41,188 nucleotides of DNA from Candidatus Sericytochromatia bacterium. GTDB taxonomy: Bacteria; Cyanobacteriota; Sericytochromatia; JACMPN01. Location of the stretch: the NCBI GenBank assembly GCA_014377495.1, contig JACMPN010000146.1, positions 1 to 41,188 on the forward strand, in the 5' to 3' direction. Positions 7,407-17,841 of the stretch are shown piece by piece. Numbering within the stretch: position 1 is the first letter of the stretch; the number at the start of each line of letters is the position of its first letter. The notes under the pieces were generated by a model. It did not search any database. It was not told the origin of the DNA and saw only the letters and a list, made by a program, of their open reading frames with translations. The position numbers were made by a program, and so were the translations under genes.

Positions 7407-8318
7407 TCACGCGATGCCGTAGCGAACACCCAAGTCGATGACGAGGGCAATGAACAATACCATCAGGTACAAAATCGAAAAGAAGAACAGCTTCATCGAG
7501 GCGGGACGACTGGGATTGCGCAACAGCTGTACCGTCTTGACCAGGTAGATGGTGTCCAGGACGACCGCCGTGGCCAGGTAGATACCGCCGGCCTGTTGCA
7601 TCGGATAGAGCACGAGGGTGAAGGGGATCAGCAGGGCCGTGTAGATGAGCATCTGCCAGCGGGTGTACTCGATGCCGTGGGTGTTCGGCAGCATCGGGAT
7701 GGACGCCTTGGCGTAGTCGTCGACCCGGTAGATCGCCAGCGCCCAGAAATGCGGCGGCTGCCAGAGGAAGATGACCATGAAGAGGATCCAGGCCGGTAGG
7801 CCGATCTCGCCCCGCACGGCCGCCCAGCCGATGAGTGGGGCGACCGCACCTGCCACACCGCCGATGACCGTGTTGTGTGGCGTCGTCCGCTTCAGGTACA
7901 TCGTGTAGAACCCGGCGTAAAAGAGGATGCTGCCGACGGAGACGGCAGCGGCAAGCAGGTTCACCCCCAACGCCAGCATCAGCGTGGAGGCGACGGAGAG
8001 GATCAGGCCAAAGGCGAGGATCTGCCCGGGCGAAATCGTGTCGGTGACACTCGGCCGCTTGGCCGTCCGCTCCATGATCCCGTCGATGTCCCGGTCGACG
8101 TACATGTTGATCGTGGCGGCCCCGCCGGCGGCGAGCGCCGTCCCGCCCAGGGTGAGCAGGACCAGTGAGAGGGGCGGCATGCCTTGCTGGGCCATCATCA
8201 TCGCCGGCAGGCCGGTGACCAGCACGAGCAACACGATGCTCGGTTTGGTCAGCGACCAGTAGTCACGCCAGGTGGCGCTGGGCTTCAGCAGGGGGGAAAT
8301 GGCGGGAGTTTCGATCAT
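7407..8318 (-). CDS. ctaB: Protoheme IX farnesyltransferase (heme O synthase)
   Basis: UbiA-family membrane prenyltransferase that adds farnesyl diphosphate to heme B to give heme O, the precursor of heme A. The first Asp-rich motif N71-x3-D75-x3-D79 (NMYVDRDID) is intact, as is the second signature around RVDDYAKASIPMLP. Length is 303 aa with about nine membrane helices. The frame stays open far upstream inside ctaA, but the true start is the ATG at 8318, whose ATGA overlaps the ctaA stop and implies translational coupling. Confidence 0.95.
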   Translation of the reverse strand: MIETPAISPLLKPSATWRDYWSLTKPSIVLLVLVTGLPAMMMAQQGMPPLSLVLLTLGGTALAAGGAATINMYVDRDIDGIMERTAKRPSVTDTISPGQILAFGLILSVASTLMLALGVNLLAAAVSVGSILFYAGFYTMYLKRTTPHNTVIGGVAGAVAPLIGWAAVRGEIGLPAWILFMVIFLWQPPHFWALAIYRVDDYAKASIPMLPNTHGIEYTRWQMLIYTALLIPFTLVLYPMQQAGGIYLATAVVLDTIYLVKTVQLLRNPSRPASMKLFFFSILYLMVLFIALVIDLGVRYGIA

Positions 8319-9283
8319 TGGGCAGGTACCATCGGGATTCCGGTGAGAGTGGGCTGGGTCCGGCGCTGGCCTTGCGCCGTCAGGGTGACCGTGATCAGGG
8401 TCGTCCAGAGGGCGACGGCCGTGGCCAGGTGTAACCCCGAAAGGAACGGGGGAATAAGCAGGAAGACGTTGACTACGCCCAGTGTGATCTGGGCGAGGAC
8501 CAGGCCGAAAGCCAGGGCCGTGCCCCGACGGATACGGGGATCGGCGCTCTGGCGGGCGATCAGCATCAGCGCCAGGACCAGCCCGGCGACCGTGTAGGCG
8601 CCGAAGCGATGGATCACCTGCAGGCCGACCGCCCCACCCATCGGCGGGAAGAGCATCCCGTTGCAGAGCGGCCAGTCGGGACAGGCGAGGGCGGCGTAGT
8701 GGCTGGAGACGGCCACACCCAGGAGGGCCTGACCGTAGACGGCGATCACACTGAGCAGGGAGAGCGTCCAGACGCCGGCCGGGATGGCGGGTCGCCCACC
8801 CATCGGGCCGTCCGGCGTGGGTTGCTGGTGGCGCTGCATCTGCAAGGTGGTGACGAGCAGGCAGCCATAGAAAGCGAGGGCGGTGCCGAGGTGGAGAAAC
8901 ACCCACTCGGGCTTGAGGAGTTTTTCGACGGTCAGCTTGCCCAGGATGATCTGGACGAAGATGAGCAGGACCGACGTGCCGAGGATCGCCCCGTAGCGGG
9001 CCCTGAATGCCGGGACAAGGAGCACCCAGCCCGTGAGGACCAGAAAAATCGTGCTCACTGTTGCGGCCGCCAGGCGGTGGAACCATTCAAGAAAGACCAG
9101 GCTATTCATGGGTGGGATCCACTGGCCGAAACACTTGGGCCAGTCCGGACACGCCAACCCGGCCCCGTAGGCCCGGGTCAGCCCGCCCAGAAAAATAAGC
9201 AGGAACGTGAGGACGGTGAGCCCAAGGCTCAGCTGGGTCAACCACTTTGGTTGTTCCAACGCCCGCACGATCCTGCTCATCAT
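8315..9283 (-). CDS. ctaA: Heme A synthase (COX15/CtaA family)
   Basis: Converts heme O to heme A in the inner membrane. It is built from two similar four-helix halves; each has a cysteine pair, CPDWPKC (C45/C51) and CPDWPLC, in an extracytoplasmic loop. Heme-ligand histidines occur in EWFHRLAA, FLHLGTAL, VIHRFGAY and GLHLATAV. The two-pair layout matches the Bacillus/Terrabacteria type of CtaA rather than the mitochondrial/alphaproteobacterial type. It starts 15 bases after the ctaD stop. Confidence 0.94.
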   Translation of the reverse strand: MMSRIVRALEQPKWLTQLSLGLTVLTFLLIFLGGLTRAYGAGLACPDWPKCFGQWIPPMNSLVFLEWFHRLAAATVSTIFLVLTGWVLLVPAFRARYGAILGTSVLLIFVQIILGKLTVEKLLKPEWVFLHLGTALAFYGCLLVTTLQMQRHQQPTPDGPMGGRPAIPAGVWTLSLLSVIAVYGQALLGVAVSSHYAALACPDWPLCNGMLFPPMGGAVGLQVIHRFGAYTVAGLVLALMLIARQSADPRIRRGTALAFGLVLAQITLGVVNVFLLIPPFLSGLHLATAVALWTTLITVTLTAQGQRRTQPTLTGIPMVPAQ

Positions 9284-9298
9284 GATTTGCCGCCTCTA

Positions 9299-10879
<1,581 letters not shown>

Positions 10880-10885
10880 GCTTCG

Positions 10886-12031
10886 TTACCTTTCTTTGGC
10901 GACTTGGTCAGGGGTGACCACGCCGGCCTTGTTACCCCAAGCGTTGCGCTCGTAGGTCAAGACTGCGGCGATCTCACGATCGCTGAGCACGTCTTTCCAG
11001 GCCGGCATCACGCCGTTGTAGGATTGGCCCTTGACCTTGATGGCGCCGTTCAGACCGTTCAGCACGATCTTGATGTGTTCTTCCGGCTTGCCGGTGACCT
11101 GTTCGGCCCCAACCAGCGGCGGGAACGCCCCTGCTATGCCCTCGCCTGTGGGCTGGTGGCAGCTGGCGCAGCGGGCGCCGTAGACTTTTTCGCCTTCCTT
11201 CTGGAGGGTGGCGAGATCGACCGGGAGATTCTTCGTGTCCTTATCGCCCTGGGTCAGAGAGGCGATCGGTTGGCCCTTGCGCCAGATTTCCCAGTCGGCG
11301 TCGGAGACAGCCTTGACGGAGATGTACATCTTGGCGTGCATGGTGCCGCACAGTTCGGCGCACTGGCCGTGATAGAGGCCGGGCTTCTCGACCTTGAACC
11401 AGGCCTGGTTGATCCGGCCGGGGACGGAGTCGATCTTGAAGCCGAACTGGGGGACGAACCAGGAATGGATGACGTCCTCAGCTGTCAGGTTCAACCGGAT
11501 CACTTTGCCGACCGGGACGACGAGCGGGGTCTTGTTGCCGTCGTTGGCCATGATCTGGACTTTGTGATCCGGCAGCCGGTACTCCCAGTACCACTGGTGA
11601 CCGATGACCTCGACGTTCAGCCCGTCGGGATCCTGCGGGATCGACTCTTGGTAGGCGATGACATGGTAGGTCGGGATGGCGATACCGATGAGGATGGCCG
11701 CCGGCAGCGCCGTCCAGAGGATCTCCAGACCGGTGTGGTGGTTAAAGTTCATCGGCTGGCGGTTTTCGCCGGGCCGCTTGCGGAAGCGGACCATCACGTA
11801 GCCCATCAGGCACATGACCAGGATGAAAATCCCGATCGTGATGTAGGTGATCAGATGGTAGAGGTCCTTGATCATGTGACCGACCGGGGTCACCATCTGG
11901 GGCATCAGGTCCGCATCTAGGGTTTGCCAGTCTTTCCCCTCGGCCAGCGCCGGTAAGGCGCTGAGCACGGAGATGAGACTGGCGGTCGCCCAAAGCCCAA
12001 TACGTGATCGGGTCTGGCGTAAGTTCTCCAT
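10886..12031 (-). CDS. ctaC: Cytochrome c oxidase subunit II fused to cytochrome c (caa3 type)
   Basis: Receives electrons at CuA and passes them to subunit I. A signal peptide (about 1-30) is followed by two membrane helices (about 56-80 and 100-124), the cupredoxin domain and a C-terminal class I cytochrome c. CuA ligands are H189 and C224-x-E226-x-C228-x3-H232-x2-M235. The heme c site is C288-x2-C291-H292, with a likely Met ligand in NGVMPAW. The start is the ATG at 12031, five bases after GGAGG; that GGAGG belongs to an in-frame ATG at 12043, which would lack its own site. The built-in cytochrome defines a caa3-type enzyme. No ctaE (subunit III) lies in this operon. Confidence 0.96.
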   Translation of the reverse strand: MENLRQTRSRIGLWATASLISVLSALPALAEGKDWQTLDADLMPQMVTPVGHMIKDLYHLITYITIGIFILVMCLMGYVMVRFRKRPGENRQPMNFNHHTGLEILWTALPAAILIGIAIPTYHVIAYQESIPQDPDGLNVEVIGHQWYWEYRLPDHKVQIMANDGNKTPLVVPVGKVIRLNLTAEDVIHSWFVPQFGFKIDSVPGRINQAWFKVEKPGLYHGQCAELCGTMHAKMYISVKAVSDADWEIWRKGQPIASLTQGDKDTKNLPVDLATLQKEGEKVYGARCASCHQPTGEGIAGAFPPLVGAEQVTGKPEEHIKIVLNGLNGAIKVKGQSYNGVMPAWKDVLSDREIAAVLTYERNAWGNKAGVVTPDQVAKER

Positions 12032-12132
12032 TACGACCTCCATGGCGCTGGATCGGTTGTAGCTACAGGTGCGGCAAAGGCCGGACTGCCGAAGTACAGG
12101 ACCAAGCGCAGAGAAACGGTTCCACTCTTCAT
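12031..12132 (-). CDS. Possible 33-aa leader ORF coupled to ctaC
   Basis: A short frame begins at ATG 12132, 12 bases after AAGGAG, and its TAA overlaps the ctaC start as TAATG. The product begins MKSGTVSLRLVLYFGSPAFA, loosely like a signal peptide (one basic residue, hydrophobic core, AFA-A cleavage-like site). Stop-start overlap is typical of translational coupling, so it may set ctaC expression. It is too short for any homology judgement and may be chance. Confidence 0.3.
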   Translation of the reverse strand: MKSGTVSLRLVLYFGSPAFAAPVATTDPAPWRS

Positions 12133-12496
12133 GAAACCCGCATTCTCCTTGCTTGCCTCGGCAATTTAATGATTCGTTTATCCGCGCTAACGGCTTCGCC
12201 ACGCCAATCGTGGATCAACCGCGCAAGCGCAGTCACGGACAGTGACGTTATAACCCAAGTTTGGCCCCGGTTTCGTAAAGATGTGTTGCTGAGGCACGGG
12301 TCTCGCCCTTGCCAAGAGCTGGTTCGCGACGTTTTGCCAGGGGCAATCCGGCTCTCTCCCGGGGGCCTGGCTTGGATCGTTGCCAAGGATGGGGCCGGGC
12401 GCTGCGTTCGGGGGACACCAGAGCGCAGCTGTTCGAATAACGCCCTTCCCCTTGGTGCAGAACCTGCTGGAGGAGCGCACTGATGGCGCTACCGGG
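12133..12496. other. Intergenic region upstream of the oxidase operon
   Basis: This 364-bp stretch lies between the rodA stop and the oxidase leader. I see several short GC-rich inverted repeats (for example GCCAGG/CCTGGC around 12338-12373) and A/T-rich patches near 12165 and 12250 that could hold the oxidase promoter, but no clean -35/-10 pair. Short open frames here lack ribosome sites. No tRNA cloverleaf could be built. Confidence 0.5.
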
Positions 12497-13726
12497 TTAA
12501 AACAGCAGGCGCTGTCGGCGCATGGCGATGCCCTGGATCAGGCCCAATGCCAGGGCATTGGCGAGCAGCGTGGAACCGCCGTAGGAGATGAGCGGCAGGG
12601 GGATCCCGGTGACTGGCATGATCCCTGTCGTCATCCCGATGTTGACGAAGACATGGAAGGCGAACATGGCGGTGACGCCAATGGCCAGCAGTGAGCCGAA
12701 GTCGTCTTTGGCCTGGGAGGAGATGACCAGGCAGCGCCAGAAGATGATCGCAAAAAGCACGACGAGGACGCACCCGCCGACGAAGCCCCATTCCTCGCCG
12801 ATGGCGGAGAAGATAAAGTCGGTCTGCTGCTCGGGGATGAAATGCAACTGGGTCTGGGTGCCGTGCAGCCAGCCCTTGCCCCAGAGGCCGCCGGAGCCGA
12901 TGGCGATCTTCGACTGCGTCAGATGGTAGCCGGCCCCCAAAGGGTCCCGTTCGGGGTCCAGGAAGATCGTCAGCCGGTTGCGCTGGTATTCCTTGAGCAG
13001 GCTCCATGCCAGGGGGATGGACAGGCCCCCGAGGAGGTTGACGATCCAGACGCCGATGGCCTGGCCGCGATGACGCAGCCGCCAGGCGAGCAGGCCGCCC
13101 AGGCCCAGCAGGTAAAGGATCCAGAGCGGGAAGTTCAGTGCATGCAGGATGGCGCTGACGAGCGGGCTGATGAGCATCGCCAGGATCCAGCCGTCGAGAC
13201 CGGCGCCCCAGAGCATGGCCAGCAGGATGGCGAGCAGGACCAGGCTGGTGCCCAGATCGGGTTGCTTGAAGATCAGCAGCCAGGGGATGCCGACGTGGAT
13301 GGCGACGGGGATGAGATCCAGGAGCTTTTGGGGTGGTTTGGCGGTGAGGGCGTAGGCCAGCGTGATGATCAGGAGGACCTTGGCGAACTCGGAAGGTTGC
13401 AGCGAAAAGCTGCCGATGCGGATCCAGCGCTGGGCGCCCAGCGCCGAATGGCCACCGACCATGACGGCGATGAGCAGGCCGAGATTCAGGGCGTACAACG
13501 GCTTGATCAGGTTTTTCAGCCAGGTGTAGTCCATGAACAGCATGACGAGGAAACCCACCGCCATGGGACCGGACCAGATCAGTTGCTGGTGCCAGAAGGT
13601 GATGCCGCTGCGGTGGTGGGTGACCGAATAGATGGCCGCCACACCGGCCCCATACAGGGCCAGCACGGCAGCCATCAGCAGCCAATCGAAGTTGCGGCCG
13701 AGCCGCAGCAGGTGAGACCAGTTCAT
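12497..13726 (-). CDS. rodA: SEDS peptidoglycan glycosyltransferase RodA
   Basis: Polymerises lipid II into glycan strands as part of the elongasome, paired with the transpeptidase PBP2. The 409-aa protein has about ten membrane helices and the SEDS signatures GGLWGKGW, FIPEQQTDFIF and IGEEWG, plus the C-terminal GIPLPLISYGGS loop. FtsW shares the fold, but linkage to mrdA and minCDE favours RodA. It follows minE by 22 bases and ends the mrdA-minCDE-rodA block. Confidence 0.93.
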   Translation of the reverse strand: MNWSHLLRLGRNFDWLLMAAVLALYGAGVAAIYSVTHHRSGITFWHQQLIWSGPMAVGFLVMLFMDYTWLKNLIKPLYALNLGLLIAVMVGGHSALGAQRWIRIGSFSLQPSEFAKVLLIITLAYALTAKPPQKLLDLIPVAIHVGIPWLLIFKQPDLGTSLVLLAILLAMLWGAGLDGWILAMLISPLVSAILHALNFPLWILYLLGLGGLLAWRLRHRGQAIGVWIVNLLGGLSIPLAWSLLKEYQRNRLTIFLDPERDPLGAGYHLTQSKIAIGSGGLWGKGWLHGTQTQLHFIPEQQTDFIFSAIGEEWGFVGGCVLVVLFAIIFWRCLVISSQAKDDFGSLLAIGVTAMFAFHVFVNIGMTTGIMPVTGIPLPLISYGGSTLLANALALGLIQGIAMRRQRLLF

Positions 13727-13748
13727 GTGGCTCTCAGTCGACCGTGAC

Positions 13749-14075
13749 TCAGGTGCTGAGGTCGGCGGCGGCGGGTGCCTCGGCCTGGACGACGGCGTCG
13801 TCCACCCGTTTCTCGCGGACCTTGCGGATCGGGATGTTGGCGATCAGGGCCACCGAGCCGTCTTCCTTTTCGAGGTTGACTTCCAGGGCGTCCTGGTCGA
13901 TCTCCACGTACTTGGAGAGCACGGCGATCATGTCCTGCCGCATCTGTTCCAGCATCAGGCTGGGGATGTCGGTGCGGTCATGGAGCAGGACCAGCCGCAG
14001 CCGGTCCTTGGCGGTCGAGCGGGACGGGCTCTGGCGATTGAAAATGCGATCAATGAAACTGGCTAACACAGGCAT
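13749..14075 (-). CDS. minE: Cell division topological specificity factor MinE
   Basis: Stimulates MinD ATPase activity and drives the Min oscillation that restricts Z rings to midcell. The N-terminus (PVLASFIDRIFNR) is the membrane-targeting segment, followed by the MinD-contacting stretch AKDRLRLVLLHDR and the C-terminal dimerisation domain. At 108 aa it is about 20 residues longer than the Escherichia coli protein because of an Ala-rich acidic tail. GGGAGG lies four bases before the ATG and overlaps the minD stop region. Confidence 0.96.
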   Translation of the reverse strand: MPVLASFIDRIFNRQSPSRSTAKDRLRLVLLHDRTDIPSLMLEQMRQDMIAVLSKYVEIDQDALEVNLEKEDGSVALIANIPIRKVREKRVDDAVVQAEAPAAADLST

Positions 14076-14084
14076 CGATCCTCC

Positions 14085-14888
14085 CTATTTCCCAACCGCG
14101 AAGAGCTTTTTGAACATCCCCAGGACGCCAGTGCTCTTGGTTTGGAAGGTCATGAACGGCACGTCCTCGCCTTGGAGGCGACGGGCGATGTTCCGGTAAG
14201 CCTGGCCGGCGATGGAGTGCGCCATCAAGACGGCAGGCTCGCCCTTGTTCGTGCTGACGATGATCGACTCGTCGTCGGGGATGACGCCGATCAGCTTGAT
14301 CGCCAGGATGTCCTGGACGTCCTCGACGCTCATCATGTCGTCTTTCTGGATCAGGTTGGGCCGGATCCGGTTGACGATCAGGTACTTGTCGGTGATCTCG
14401 GCCGCTTCGAGCAGGCCGATGATCCGGTCGGCGTCACGCACCGAGCTGACCTCGGGGTTGGTGACGACGATGGCCTCGTGGGCGCCGGCGATGGCGTTCT
14501 GGAAGCCCTGCTCGATGCCGGCCGGGCAGTCGATCAGCACGATCGTGAACTCTTCGAGCAATTGGGCGATGAGGACCTTCATCTGTTCGGGGCTGACGGC
14601 CGATTTGTCCCGGGTCTGGGCGGCGGGCAGCAACGCCAGGTTGGGCTCGCGCTTGTCGCGGATCAGGGCCTGCCGCAGCTTGCAGCGGCCTTCGACCACG
14701 CTGACCAGATCGTAGACGATCCGGTTTTCGAGGCCCAGCAACAGGTCCAGGTTGCGCAAGCCGATATCGGCATCCACCAGGCAGACCTTCTCGCCGTTTT
14801 TGGCGAGGGCCATCCCCAGGTTGGCGCTGGTGGTCGTCTTGCCCACCCCTCCCTTGCCGGAGGTAACGACGATGACTCGTCCTGCCAT
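14085..14888 (-). CDS. minD: Septum site-determining ATPase MinD
   Basis: ParA/MinD-family ATPase that binds the membrane when ATP-loaded and recruits MinC and MinE. The deviant Walker A motif GKGGVGKTT starts at residue 10, with the signature lysine K11. LVDADIGLRNLD carries the switch I aspartate and IDCPAGIEQGFQNA is the Walker B region. The C-terminus (GVLGMFKKLFAVGK) forms an amphipathic membrane-targeting helix. Length, 267 aa, is standard. Confidence 0.98.
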   Translation of the reverse strand: MAGRVIVVTSGKGGVGKTTTSANLGMALAKNGEKVCLVDADIGLRNLDLLLGLENRIVYDLVSVVEGRCKLRQALIRDKREPNLALLPAAQTRDKSAVSPEQMKVLIAQLLEEFTIVLIDCPAGIEQGFQNAIAGAHEAIVVTNPEVSSVRDADRIIGLLEAAEITDKYLIVNRIRPNLIQKDDMMSVEDVQDILAIKLIGVIPDDESIIVSTNKGEPAVLMAHSIAGQAYRNIARRLQGEDVPFMTFQTKSTGVLGMFKKLFAVGK

Positions 14889-14924
14889 GTGTCCTGTGTC
14901 TCCTTAGGTCTGCTTAGTGTCGAT

Positions 14925-15620
14925 TTAGCCGATGAGGTTGCGGTTGCGCAGCGGCGCAATGTGGATCTCGCCACCCGAAACCCAGGCATACTCCGGATGA
15001 TACGTCAGCGGCGGGTCTCCGTGGTCGGGACTGCGGGCAATGTAGCCGGCGATCCGCAGCTGCGTGGGGCGCAGGTTGATGGCGGTGATCTGAGCGCTCT
15101 CGTCCCCCTTGGCGCCGGCGTGAGCCACGCCCCGCAGGGTGCCGAGGACGACGATGTCACCTGTGGCGACCACCTCGCCGCCGGGATTGACGTCGCCGCT
15201 GATGACGACCGTCCCGTCGTGGCGCATGATCTGGCCGCTGCGCAGGGTCTGGCGCAGATACAGGGCGTTGTTCTGGTAGTTGCGGCTGGCCGGGGCTTCG
15301 GGCTCTGGCTTCGCTTCCGGCTCGGAAATCAGGCCCATCTGGGTGGCGATCGTCCGGGTCTTGGCATCCTGGGCGAACAGCGCCGTCAGCTGCAGTTGGT
15401 AGCGCTTGTTGAGCATTTCCTGAAGGCGTTTGATCTGGGGCTCGTCGAGGACATGCGCCCCGACGTCGACCTGGGTCACGGCACCCTGCCAAAACTCCCG
15501 GGCGGCGTCCAGCTGGTCGCCCAGCACACGCACCAACTCATTCCATGGCGCTTCCGAGGGCAGCATGATCAGCAGCCCGTCCTTCGTCCCTTTGACGACC
15601 ACTTTGTGGGCCACCGGCAT
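14925..15620 (-). CDS. minC: Septum site-determining protein MinC
   Basis: Inhibits FtsZ polymerisation away from midcell. The ATG at 15620 is chosen because AGGGAG lies four bases upstream; the frame runs further but without a site. An N-terminal FtsZ-inhibiting domain (about 1-100) is joined by an acidic Pro/Glu linker (EPEAKPEPEAPA) to the C-terminal right-handed beta-helix (about 130-231), recognised by GDVNPGGEVVATGDIVVLG and LRGVAHAGAKGD. It is first of the minC-minD-minE set, 225 bases after mrdA. Confidence 0.95.
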   Translation of the reverse strand: MPVAHKVVVKGTKDGLLIMLPSEAPWNELVRVLGDQLDAAREFWQGAVTQVDVGAHVLDEPQIKRLQEMLNKRYQLQLTALFAQDAKTRTIATQMGLISEPEAKPEPEAPASRNYQNNALYLRQTLRSGQIMRHDGTVVISGDVNPGGEVVATGDIVVLGTLRGVAHAGAKGDESAQITAINLRPTQLRIAGYIARSPDHGDPPLTYHPEYAWVSGGEIHIAPLRNRNLIG

Positions 15621-15712
15621 GCCACTCCCTAACTGCGTTGTCGTGCGACTAGTTTGCTGCGGTCTGCGTGCGCCGGATCCCCAGGAGCAGGTAAAGCCTG
15701 TCGGCAGATCGT

Positions 15713-15749
15713 CCCCCCTGAACGGGGGGCACAACCGCCAGCCTGGCGG
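15713..15749 (-). promoter_or_regulatory. Paired GC hairpins in the mrdA-minC spacer
   Basis: CCCCCC/GGGGGG (15713-15718 with 15724-15729) and CCGCCA/TGGCGG (15735-15740 with 15744-15749) lie about 95-130 bases before minC. They could slow read-through from mrdA or structure the min leader. Confidence 0.4.
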
Positions 15750-15818
15750 CTCGGACCCAATTCACACGCCGGGTCATTGTACCACCCTTGGGGATCGGCT
15801 GAGCGCATCAAGGTGAAT

Positions 15819-15837
15819 ATGGGAGGTTGCCTCCCAT
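15819..15837 (-). terminator. Perfect 8-bp hairpin just after mrdA stop
   Basis: Arms 15819-15826 and 15830-15837 pair exactly around a three-base loop, seven bases beyond the mrdA stop. On the minus strand the bases after it are ATTCACC, a poor T tract, so partial termination or 3' end protection is more likely than full termination. Confidence 0.4.
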
Positions 15838-15844
15838 GGGGCCG

Positions 15845-17647
15845 TCAGGGCGTGACCGGCTTTTTCGCCTCCGGGGGCTTGGGCGGTGGGATCAGCACCT
15901 CGATCATCGTCTTGGCGATCGGGCCGGCTGTCGACGCACCCCAGCCACCGTTTTCGACAAAAACGGCGATGGCGATCCTCGGCTTGTGCATCGGGGCCAA
16001 GGCCACCATCCAGGCGTGGTCCTTGCGGGGCGGATCCTGCGCCGTGCCCGTCTTGGCGCCGACGACGATGTCGGGCCGGGCCAGGATGCCCGAGGTGCCG
16101 TACTTGACGGAGCCGATCATTCCCCTGTTCAGCATGTCCATCGTCAACGGTTTGATGGTGACGTGGTTCTGGACCTCGTGCTTGAGCATCTGCTTGGTGG
16201 CGCCGTTCGGCTGGCGGATCGACTTGACCAGTTCCGGTTTCAGCACGTCGCCGCCATTGCCCAGGGCCACCATCATCCGGGCCGCCTGCAATGGTGTCAC
16301 CTGGTTGAAGCCCTGACCGATGGCCGAATTGGCACTGTCACCGGCGTACCAGTCTTCCTTGATGTACTTCTTTTTCCAGGCCCGGTCGGGGATGTGGCCG
16401 TCCGCCTCGCCCGGCAGGCTGATCCCCGTCGCCGTACCCAGCCGGAAGGCATCCGCCCAGAGCTTGATCGGGCCGATGCCCGTGCGCAGGCCGATTTCAC
16501 TGTAGGCCGTGTTCACGGAATAGGCGAAGGCCTGCTCGATGTTCACAGCGCCGTGGGCCTCATGATCATGCATGACCATGCCGCCGATGCGCAGGTAACC
16601 CGTCGACATCCACAGGCTGCTCGGCGTGACGACGCCCGTTTCGGCACCGGCGATCGTGGTGACGATCTTGAAGGTGGAGCCCGGCGGGTAGGCGTTCAGG
16701 GCCCGGTTGTGGAAGGGATGGTCCTGCGCCTGGACTTCTTTCCAGTCCTTGGGACTGATCGTGCCGGTGAACAGGTTGGGGTCGTAATCGGGTTTGGAGG
16801 CCATTGCCAGCACTTCGCCGGTGTTCACGTCCATGACGATGACGGCGCCTTTTTGACCTTCGAGGTGCTTTTCGGCCGCCTTCTGCAAATCGAAATCCAC
16901 GGACAGGACGAGGTGGGTGCCCTGGACGGGTTCCTCGACCTTGAACTGCCGGATCGTCCGGCCCCGGGCGTCGACCTCCATATAGGTGCCGCCGTCCTGG
17001 CCGCGCAGTGTCTCGTCGTAGATCCTCTCCAGGCCCGCCTTGCCCATGATGTCGCCGGACTTGTAGCCTTTCGGGGCCCGGGTCTCCAGTTCCTTTTGGG
17101 TGATCTCGCCTGTGTAGCCGAGGACGTGGGCGGCCAGTCGGCCGTGGGGATAGAACCGGACGGCTTCCTGGCTGATGCCGATGCCGGGGAACTTGGTCTG
17201 GTTTTCCAGCAATTGGGCGATCGTCTGGTCGTCCACGTCCCGTTTCAGGTAGATCGGGTACGGCGACTGGAATCCGGCGGCGGCCACTTTGCGGGCGATG
17301 TCTTCGGCGGGGAGGGCCAGCAGCTCTTCCAGGCGCTGGTAGACCTCGTCGGCGGATTTTTTGTCGAGCTTCGTCGGGTGCAGTGTCACCGAATAGGAAA
17401 AGCGGCTGCCCGCCAAAAGGCGGCCTTTGCGGTCGTAGACGTTGCCCCGGGAGGCGGGGATGGGCACGATCCGCAGGCGGTTGCCCTCGGAACGTTGCAG
17501 GAGCTGGGGGTGGATCACCAGTTGCAGGTAGGCCAGTCGGGCGATCAGCCCGGCCATCGCCAGGCCGCAGACGATCCCCAGAGCGATGAGCCGGACGGGG
17601 AGCAGGGCCCGCAGCGGCGGTCCGGGGCGCGAGAGGTGGGAGTCCAC
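15845..17647 (-). CDS. mrdA: Penicillin-binding protein 2 (elongation transpeptidase)
   Basis: Class B PBP that crosslinks side-wall peptidoglycan together with RodA. One N-terminal anchor (about 17-42) precedes the dimerisation (pedestal) domain and the transpeptidase domain. The active-site motifs are S324-x2-K327 (PPGSTFK), S377-V-N379 and K532-T-G534. The start is a GTG with AAAGGA four bases upstream; no better ATG exists. The family member is identified as PBP2/MrdA rather than FtsI from linkage to minCDE-rodA and the VRFYPHGRLAAHVLGYTG segment. mreBCD, often upstream of this gene, is not present. Confidence 0.95.
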   Translation of the reverse strand: MDSHLSRPGPPLRALLPVRLIALGIVCGLAMAGLIARLAYLQLVIHPQLLQRSEGNRLRIVPIPASRGNVYDRKGRLLAGSRFSYSVTLHPTKLDKKSADEVYQRLEELLALPAEDIARKVAAAGFQSPYPIYLKRDVDDQTIAQLLENQTKFPGIGISQEAVRFYPHGRLAAHVLGYTGEITQKELETRAPKGYKSGDIMGKAGLERIYDETLRGQDGGTYMEVDARGRTIRQFKVEEPVQGTHLVLSVDFDLQKAAEKHLEGQKGAVIVMDVNTGEVLAMASKPDYDPNLFTGTISPKDWKEVQAQDHPFHNRALNAYPPGSTFKIVTTIAGAETGVVTPSSLWMSTGYLRIGGMVMHDHEAHGAVNIEQAFAYSVNTAYSEIGLRTGIGPIKLWADAFRLGTATGISLPGEADGHIPDRAWKKKYIKEDWYAGDSANSAIGQGFNQVTPLQAARMMVALGNGGDVLKPELVKSIRQPNGATKQMLKHEVQNHVTIKPLTMDMLNRGMIGSVKYGTSGILARPDIVVGAKTGTAQDPPRKDHAWMVALAPMHKPRIAIAVFVENGGWGASTAGPIAKTMIEVLIPPPKPPEAKKPVTP

Positions 17648-17737
17648 AGCGTCCTTTCCCGGTGAGGGGTCTAACCGTCGGCTGATTGCCAGGCCGGAGG
17701 TGACGCCGGCAGCCCCGCCAACGGCGGAAACTGGCTT

Positions 17738-17766
17738 TTGACGTTGGCCTGCGAGCCTCTTATACT
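17738..17766 (+). promoter_or_regulatory. Sigma70-type promoter for the small transporter
   Basis: TTGACG (17738-17743), a 17-base spacer and TATACT (17761-17766) match the consensus at five of six positions in each box. It points at the gene at 17842, giving a leader of about 70 bases. Confidence 0.75.
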
Positions 17767-17841
17767 GCGATGACTTGCCCCGTCGACGCCGTAAGGGCGC
17801 ACGAAGCCGTCAGCACCAGCATTATAGGGTCTTGCCACACG

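Noticed and set aside
12250..12300. TATAAC near 12254 as -10 box of the oxidase promoter
   Set aside because: No acceptable -35 box lies 16-18 bases upstream on the minus strand.
12410..12455. TTCGAA at about 12432 as a tRNA T-loop
   Set aside because: Flanking bases do not form a T stem and no acceptor or anticodon arm can be drawn.
12187..12480. 97-codon minus-strand frame upstream of the oxidase operon
   Set aside because: Composition is random-looking, no ribosome site, and it lies in the promoter-proximal spacer.
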